A stretch of DNA of 64,000 nt from Callorhinus ursinus (lineage: Eukaryota; Chordata; Mammalia; Carnivora; Otariidae): positions 45,945,113 through 46,009,112 of the forward strand of contig NW_020312817.1 of NCBI RefSeq assembly GCF_003265705.1. Direction: 5' to 3'. The notes under the pieces were generated by a model. That model did not search any database. It saw only the letters and a list, made by a program, of their open reading frames with translations, and was not told the DNA's origin. This document shows, in pieces, positions 57,715 to 64,000 of this stretch. Position 1 is the stretch's first letter, and every line of letters begins with the position of its first letter. Made by a program: the position numbers and the translations under genes.

Positions 57715-60135
57715 ATGAAGAAATAGAAAATCCGAACCAACCAATAATAAGTAAGGAGATTGAATCAGTAATCTAAAACTTCTAAACAAAGAAAATCCCA
57801 GGATTAGATAGTTTCACAGGTTAATTCTAGAAAACAATTAAAGAAGAATTAATGCCAGTCCTTTCAAACTCTTCCTAAAAATTGAAGAGGGGCAAACATT
57901 CCCAAACTCGTTTAACCAGGCTAGCACTACTCTTATACCAAAGCCAGATAAGGACACTACAAGAAAAGAAAATTATAAGCTCCAAACCATGATGAACATA
58001 GATATAAAAATCCTTAACAATGGGGTGCCTGGGTGGCTCATTCGTTAAGTGTCTCCCTTCAGCACAGGTCATGATCCCAGGGTCCTGGGATCGAGCCCCA
58101 CATCGGGCTCCCTGCTCAGCAGGAAGCCTGCTTCTCCCTCTCCCACTCCCCATGCTTGTGTTCCCTCTCTTGCTGTGTCTCTCTCTGTCAAATAAGTAAA
58201 TAAAATCTTTAAAAAAATTAAAAAATTAAAAATAAAAATCCTCAACAAAATACTAGCAAACCAAATTCAATAGCACAGTAAAATGATCATATGCCACGAT
58301 CAAGTGGGATTTAACCCTGAGATGCAAGGACAGTTCAACCTATGAAAATCAATTAATGTGACACATTACATTATCAGAATGAAGGACAATAATCATATGA
58401 TTATCTCAGATGCACAAAAAGCACTTGGCAAGATTCAATATCCTTTCATGATAAAAACTCACAACAAATTATGTATAGAGGGACATAACAAGCAGTTAAC
58501 AACATACTCAATGGTGAAAGCTGAAAAGTTTTCCTCTAAGATCAGGAAAAAGACAAGGGCATCCATTCTTACCACTACTATTCAACATAGGAAATCCTAA
58601 TGAGAGTATTAGACAAGAAAAAGAAATAAAAGGTATGCAAATCAGAAAAGAAGAAATTAAATAGTCTCTATTTGTAGATAACATGATCTTATGTATCTAA
58701 AACCCTACCTGGTCCACCAAAATAAACAAACAAACAAATAACCAAACAAAAATTTGTTAGAACTAATAAATGAACTCAGTAAAGTTGCAGGATACAAAAT
58801 CCACCTACAAAAGTCAATTGTGTTTCTATACAATAACAATGAACTTCGTGGAAAAGACATTAAGAAAACAATCCCATTTACAATAGCATCAAAATAACAA
58901 AATACTCAGGGTTAAGTTTAAACCATGAGATGAAAGAGCTGTACACTGAAAACTTTAAGACACTGATGAAAGAAACTGAAGACACAAATAAATGGAAAAA
59001 TGTTCCATGTTCATGGTTTTGAAGATTTGATATTGTTAAAATGTTATACCGCACAAAATTATTTGCAGATTCAATGCAATCCTGACCAAAATCCCAATCG
59101 CATTTTTTAAAGAAATAGAAAAAATTATCCCCAAATTAGTATGGAACCACCAAATATGTCAAATAGCCTAAGCAATCTTAAGAAAGAATAAAGCTGGAGA
59201 TACCACACTTCTTAATTTCAAAACGATATTATCATGATATTACTTGATATAACATCACGATATTACAAAATTATATTGTCAAAACAGTATTGAACTGGCA
59301 TAAAAACAAACACACAGATCAATGGAACAGGAATAGAAAGCCAAGAAATAAATCTATAAATACATAGTCAATTAATCTTTGACAAGGTTGCCAAATAATA
59401 CACAATGGGGAAAGGATAGTCTGCTCAATAAATGGTTTTGTGAAAACTGCATATCCACATGCAAAAGAATGAAACTGGACTCTTACCACTCACAAAAATT
59501 AACTCAGAAAACTTAAAGACTTAAATGTAAGACCTGTGACTATAAAACTCCTAAAAGACAAATAAGGCAAAAGCTTCAAAACATCAGTCTTGGCAGTGAT
59601 TTCTTTGATAGGACTTGAAAAACATGGGCAATAAAAGCAAAAATAAACAAGTGGGACTACATCAAAATAAAAAGTTTCTGTACAGCAAAGGAGATGATGA
59701 AGTATATAAGAAACTTACACAACTCAATGGCAAAAAACCAAATAATCCAATTAAAAATGGACAAAAGACAGGAACAGACATTTCCCCCAAAATGATATAC
59801 AAATGGCCAACAGGTACCTAAAAAGATGTCCAACATTAGTAATCATTACGGAAATATAAATCGAAACCACAATAAGATATCACATCTTAGAATGGCTATT
59901 TTCAAAATGACAAGTGGTAATAAGTGTTGGTGAGGGTGTGGAGAAAAGAGAACACTTGCACACTGTTGGTGAGAATGCAAATCGGTGTAGTCACTATGGA
60001 AAACAATAGGGAGGTTCCTCAAAAAATTAAAAATAGAACTGCCATGTGATCCAGAATTCCATTACTCTGTACATATCCAAAGGAAATGAAATCAGTGTCT
60101 TAAAGAGTTATCTGTATTTCTGTGTTCATTGAAGC
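57715..60135 (+). mobile_element. Old L1 ORF2 (L1MA/MB-like), split by a SINE
   Basis: ORF2 in order: gaaaatcccaggattagata, aattgaagaggggcaaacat, atgatcatatgccacgatca, atgattatctcagatgcaca, atagcatcaaaataacaaaa, gatcaatggaacaggaatag, gactacatcaaaataaaaag, gtggagaaaagagaacactt. It covers RT through the C-terminus, then stops without a 3'UTR. Translation at 58358-58600 ([40 protein letters not shown]) is RT-domain sequence. Frames are broken throughout. Confidence 0.88.
58021..58231 (+). mobile_element. CAN-SINE inserted in L1 ORF2
   Basis: Head ggggtgcctgggtggctcat, cagcacaggtcatgatccca, CT-rich middle, (aaat)n tail. The 17-bp duplication has one mismatch: ataaaaatccttaacaa at 58004-58020 and ataaaaatcctcaacaa at 58232-58248. 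Confidence 0.96.
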
Positions 60136-60962
60136 ATAGGTTAACCAATAAGGAATATATTGTGCTAATGCTTTTAATTTTCACAGAACATGAAAAAATG
60201 AGATCCATAGTGCAAACTATATTTGGAAAACTATATTTCTTCCATTAAAAGTTTAACTATTTAATACATTAAACACTAGAGTGTCCCATTCTTGCAGTAA
60301 TATTTGAAGAATCTATCTTGATTATTGGCTAAAACTGACTCTTTTACAAGATGTTAATTATATATTTTCAGTAGATGGGATAGTATATGTGACAACTAAA
60401 AAAACTAAGATGCCTAATTAGGAATGAATAGAGAAAATACCATGACGAATAATGCTTTTTAAAGCTGAATTATGGTACCATTTTGCCACTTAGTGCATTA
60501 GAGGGTGGGAGCTTCTAATTATACAAATATGTATCTATTTTAGAAAATTTTAAAAATACAAAAAAGTTTAAAAATATTGGATTAAAACATATTGAATCTA
60601 ATTCAAACCATCCAGAAGTAATTGCTATTTTTATGTATGTCTTTTATAACTTACCAAAAGCAATTATGCTGTCATTTGCAACTTGTCATTTTAACATTAT
60701 AATATACAGGAAATTTTTGTTTGTGTCATTAAACTTTCTTCTGTGACATATTTTAATGTCTACATATTTTATTGCATTAACATAACCTAGTGTATTGAAC
60801 TAGTTTTTTAGTACTGATTTTTGGAAATTGTTATTGTATTTTTTTCACTATTCTGAGTACCACTAATTGCCTTTAAATTTTAATTAAAGTTTTGTAAATA
60901 TTTATATTAATTCTGTGTGATGAATTATTGAAATCAGAATTGTTCACATATGGTATGCACAT
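60136..60962. other. Unassigned AT-rich DNA
   Basis: No gene or repeat recognised. Confidence 0.4.
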
Positions 60963-61272
60963 TGTATTAGTTTCCTATTGCTACTGTAATAAATCACTAT
61001 AAACTTTAGTGGCCTAAAGGAGCACAAATTTGTTATCTTGTTCTTTAGGACATCAGTGAAATGGGTCTCACTGGACTAAAGTCAAGGTATCAATGTGGTA
61101 ACATTGGCCCTGCCTGGGAATTCAGAATAATCCTCTAAGATCAGCTAATAAGCAAAATTAATTCTACCTGCAACTTTAATTTACTCTTATTATATAACAC
61201 CATGTTCACAGTTTCCAGAGATTAGGTCATCTATTACATCTTTGGGAGACCCATTATCGTGCCTCCTACACA
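60963..61272 (-). mobile_element. MLT1 LTR, antisense, internally deleted
   Basis: tgtattagtttcctattgct, actttagtggcctaaaggag, gaaatgggtctcactggact, agatcagctaataagcaaaa, atctttgggagacccattat and gcctcctaca. Both ends are present, but the central part is missing: 310 bp against about 500 bp in the full-length copy at 29.87 kb. Confidence 0.85.
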
Positions 61273-61304
61273 TATTTAAAATAATTTCTAATGGTGATTT
61301 TCAA

Positions 61305-61493
61305 TTTTTTAAAAATATTTTATTTATTTATTTGAGAGAGAGAGAGAGAGCACAAGCAGGGTAAGTAGCAGAGGGAGAGAGAGAAGAAGGCTCCCTGCTC
61401 AGGAGCCCAATGTGGGGCTCAATCCCAGGACTTTGGGATCATGACCTGAGTCCAAGACAGACACTTAACCAACTGAACCACCCAGGCACCCCA
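61305..61493 (-). mobile_element. CAN-SINE
   Basis: aaaatattttatttatttat tail, (GA)n, gaaggctccctgctcaggag, aactgaaccacccaggcacc head. The 16-bp duplication has one mismatch: taatggtgattttcaa at 61289-61304 and taatggttattttcaa at 61494-61509. Confidence 0.95.
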
Positions 61494-61574
61494 TAATGGT
61501 TATTTTCAAATTAACCCAGTAAATTTTATATTCAGAAAATTCTAAAGCTTTTGACATTTTGTTGTAACTTGATT

Positions 61575-61770
61575 CTCTAATTGCAGACTTATTGAGATAA
61601 AATTCCAATACATAAAGTTCACCTTTTTTAAAGTGTGAAATTCAGTTATTTTATTTAGTATAGTCATAATGCTGTACAACTACTACTTTGTTCTGGTTTT
61701 TATCAACCCCAAAAGAAAAAGCCCCTATCCATTAGGAGTCACTCTACAGTCCTCCCTCTTCCACACATGT
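61575..61770 (-). mobile_element. Old L1 3'UTR end, antisense
   Basis: gacttattgagataaaattc, ataaagttcacctttttt, gtgtgaaattcagttatttt, atgctgtacaactactactt, tcaaccccaaaagaaaaagc and cattaggagtcactctacag follow the L1M 3'UTR in reverse. Confidence 0.75.
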
Positions 61771-63580
61771 ATGCAAACATACTGGTGTCATGTCTAGCTC
61801 TTTACAACTTACCATATTTATTACTTACTTATAGTTATTTCAGACCATAATTTAGGGTTACATTTTGCATTTCAATATTCAATGCATTTGAAGTTTATTT
61901 TGGTATATGCTATGAGGTAGACATGTACTTTACTATTTTCTAAGATATAATAATTGTTGCTGCACCATTTAAAAGAATGAAATATCATTACTCGATCAAA
62001 GTAAATTGTAGCCTGCATAAAATCTTAGTGGGGAGGGATCTTTTCTTGGATATCTATTAGCTCATGTTAAATAGCCTATGCAATTTTGGTAAGATTACCA
62101 TTTTCTTTTAATCATTATAGATAGTATACAATATAATTTCAATATTAAAATATATATTTAGTTTTTGTTTCAACTTTTTAGTGAGTGTTTTCCTACATTA
62201 CATATTCCAGAAGAAATATATGATCACTTTATTTCAAATTAAAATGCACTTGAACAAATGGTAAAGAAATAATTAAAAATTTAAATATAACTTTAAGCTA
62301 TTTCATTAGTTCAAAAGATGGTATCTCTTCAACATTGTCTTCACATTCAGTAGCATTTTAAGTCTCAATTCATTCAATCTTTTTCTTCATATAGCTCTGA
62401 ACATTTCTTTAATGGCTATACTTAGGTAGTTAGTATTTGTTTATTTGAATGCTGTTTAGAAGATCGGGGAGGTTTCAGCAAGTAAATGACATTTGATTTT
62501 TAAGCAGGACCTAAAGAATACTTATGATTTGGTTATATGGACATGGGAAAGATAGCAGAAATCACCCTTAAAAACCTCAGGGGAGAGCATATGTGTATGT
62601 ATTTATAAATGTATATATATCTAGATAGTAGAGTATGTGAATGGATTCATGCTTTTGAAATTATTTAGTAAAAACTTTGGCATCATAATTAGAAATTACA
62701 TTTTGGCAACTGTACCTGATCTTTGTTATTATGCAAATTTTAAATGGTTGGCTTCTGCAGTTTATAGAAATAATGAATAAGGATTGTTAAGTCAAGTCAC
62801 TTAGTATTTAATTTTGGATGACCTTTATTTCCATTACATTCATGCAATGTGTTTAATGATCTATTTGTAAGACCATATTAATTTTCTCCACTTAACAGTG
62901 CAATGAAATAATTCTGTAAGAGACAAAACAAATCAATAACATAAAAGTTCAAATCTTGAATTAAAATGAATTCTTTGTCTAATGAGTAATGTTACTGTCA
63001 GATATTTTATTAAAATATTCTGACCTATAGGTATCCACGATTTTGTGTGGTTTAAATAACCAGAACCTGAAATTTCATTATAATTGAGTTTTTCATTTTT
63101 TGATCAAGAGCTAAGTATTTTTCAGAAATAAAAATAAAAATAGACCAGTAGGATAATAAACCATCTTAACAGTTTTCTATTATGGATCATTTTCTTTGAG
63201 GAAATCAAAATAATTTTTCTCAAGTCAAAAGAGTAACATTCTCTGAGCAAGAAAAAAATGACAAATTTTATCAAAAATACTTTTTCTTTTAGAATCATTA
63301 AAATTTATAATAAATAATCCATGCAGGACAATTCTTAACAGAGAAGAGGAAATAAAACTCAGTGCATCCAACTATAATAGGATTAATTGACACAATTATC
63401 AATTGAATACACTAAAGCAAAATCAAGATGACTGAATTTAAAGCAAAATCTAAGTATTTTTTATCACGACAAAAAAAGCAATAAAGAGAAATAAGAATAT
63501 TAAAAAGCACAAAATAATAGGAATAACTTGAGATACTCAGATAATACAAAATAGAACTTGGAGTATCAATCAATATCTGG
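61771..63580. other. Repeat-poor AT-rich DNA
   Basis: About 1.8 kb without a recognised transposon or gene-like frame. A POU-type octamer ATGCAAAT lies at 62731-62738 within unique-looking sequence. It is a candidate for conserved noncoding sequence. Confidence 0.4.
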
Positions 63581-63594
63581 AAAAGGGAAAATTC

Positions 63595-63792
63595 GGAGCA
63601 CCTGGGTGGCTCAGTCATTGAACGTCTGCCTTCTGCTCAGGTCATGATCCCAGGGTCCTGGGTTGAGCCCCACATCGGGCTCCCTGTTTGGCAGGAAGCC
63701 TGCTTCTCCCTCTCCCACTCCCTCTGCTTGTGTTCCCTCTCTCTCTGTCAAATAGATAAATAAATAAAATTTTAAAAAAATTAAAAAAAAGA
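63595..63792 (+). mobile_element. CAN-SINE
   Basis: Head ggagcacctgggtggctcag, ctgctcaggtcatgatccca, CT-rich middle, (aaat)n tail. Exact 14-bp duplication aaaagggaaaattc at 63581-63594 and 63793-63806. Confidence 0.96.
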
Positions 63793-64000
63793 AAAAGGGA
63801 AAATTCAAGGAAAAAAATCAAGAAATAAAAAAATGAGAAATTACATGATCCTATGTAAAATTCATAGGGTCATTAATCTTTTACCGAATAGTACTTTTCT
63901 ATTTTATGGCCCAACATAATACATTTGATGAACAAATAACGTTTGTGCTATAAAATAGATAGAAACTTTTGTGAAGACATAGATAATCAAACAGAAACAT

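Noticed and set aside
3447..63792. tRNA-Lys genes at SINE heads
   Set aside because: The heads derive from tRNA-Lys but continue into SINE bodies and A-rich tails, and none folds as an intact tRNA gene by inspection.
1..64000. CRISPR array, bacterial operon, phage or other prokaryotic system
   Set aside because: There are no regularly spaced direct repeats and no dense collinear coding frames, and the repeat content is mammalian throughout.
1..64000. CpG-island promoter or multi-exon gene
   Set aside because: CpGs are sparse except inside young SINEs and one LTR. No set of open frames with consistent splice signals was found. A non-coding RNA or intron cannot be excluded without transcript data.

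Overview
The window looks like intergenic or deep intronic DNA from a carnivoran mammal. It is AT-rich and I can support no intact protein-coding gene, exon set, RNA gene or CpG island. Almost everything recognisable is retrotransposon or DNA-transposon relic. The species group is given by the tRNA-Lys-derived CAN-SINEs: at least 18 copies carry the head gcctgggtggctcagt, the block tcaggtcatgatccc and an (AAATAAAT)n/AAATCTTT tail. The consensus resembles the arctoid form (bear, seal, mustelid) rather than the dog SINEC_Cf form. That assignment rests on remembered consensus sequences, not on a search.

Layout. 1-5.6 kb is mostly unassigned DNA with one SINE. 5.6-7.4 kb is an old L1 (+) split by a solo ERV LTR (-). 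7.5-15.1 kb holds SINEs, MIRs and three antisense L1 pieces. 16.1-18.3 kb is an ERV-type LTR (-) carrying a SINE, followed by an old L1 (+). 19.25-19.7 kb is a SINE inserted into the tail of another SINE. 19.7-24.2 kb is the longest repeat-poor part. 24.26-25.8 kb has a hAT element split by an LTR, then a second copy of the 16-kb LTR in the opposite orientation. 26-32.4 kb has MLT1 LTRs, a hAT MITE, MIR, two young-looking SINEs and a diffuse ancient repeat. 33.0-36.9 kb is an old antisense L1 into which a younger L1 with an inverted 5' part and, separately, a SINE have inserted. 37.7-38.6 kb is a cluster of three SINEs. 39.8-40.3 kb is an MLT1 LTR. 40.9-45.1 kb is a long antisense L1 that seems to join 5'UTR directly to ORF2. 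45-57 kb has L2, hAT, SINE, several L1 pieces, MLT1 and MIR. 57.7-60.1 kb is L1 ORF2 (+) with a SINE. 60.9-64 kb has MLT1, SINE, an L1 3' end, a repeat-poor stretch and a last SINE.

Nothing here works together as a pathway. What can be read is a layered insertion history: MIR, L2, hAT and MLT1 (oldest), then L1M and ERV LTRs, then carnivore L1 and CAN-SINEs, the last often with exact or near-exact 12-17 bp target-site duplications. Longer open frames are L1 ORF2 remnants, SINE read-through or chance. Repeat family names come from memory of consensus sequences and should be confirmed with RepeatMasker and a carnivore library.
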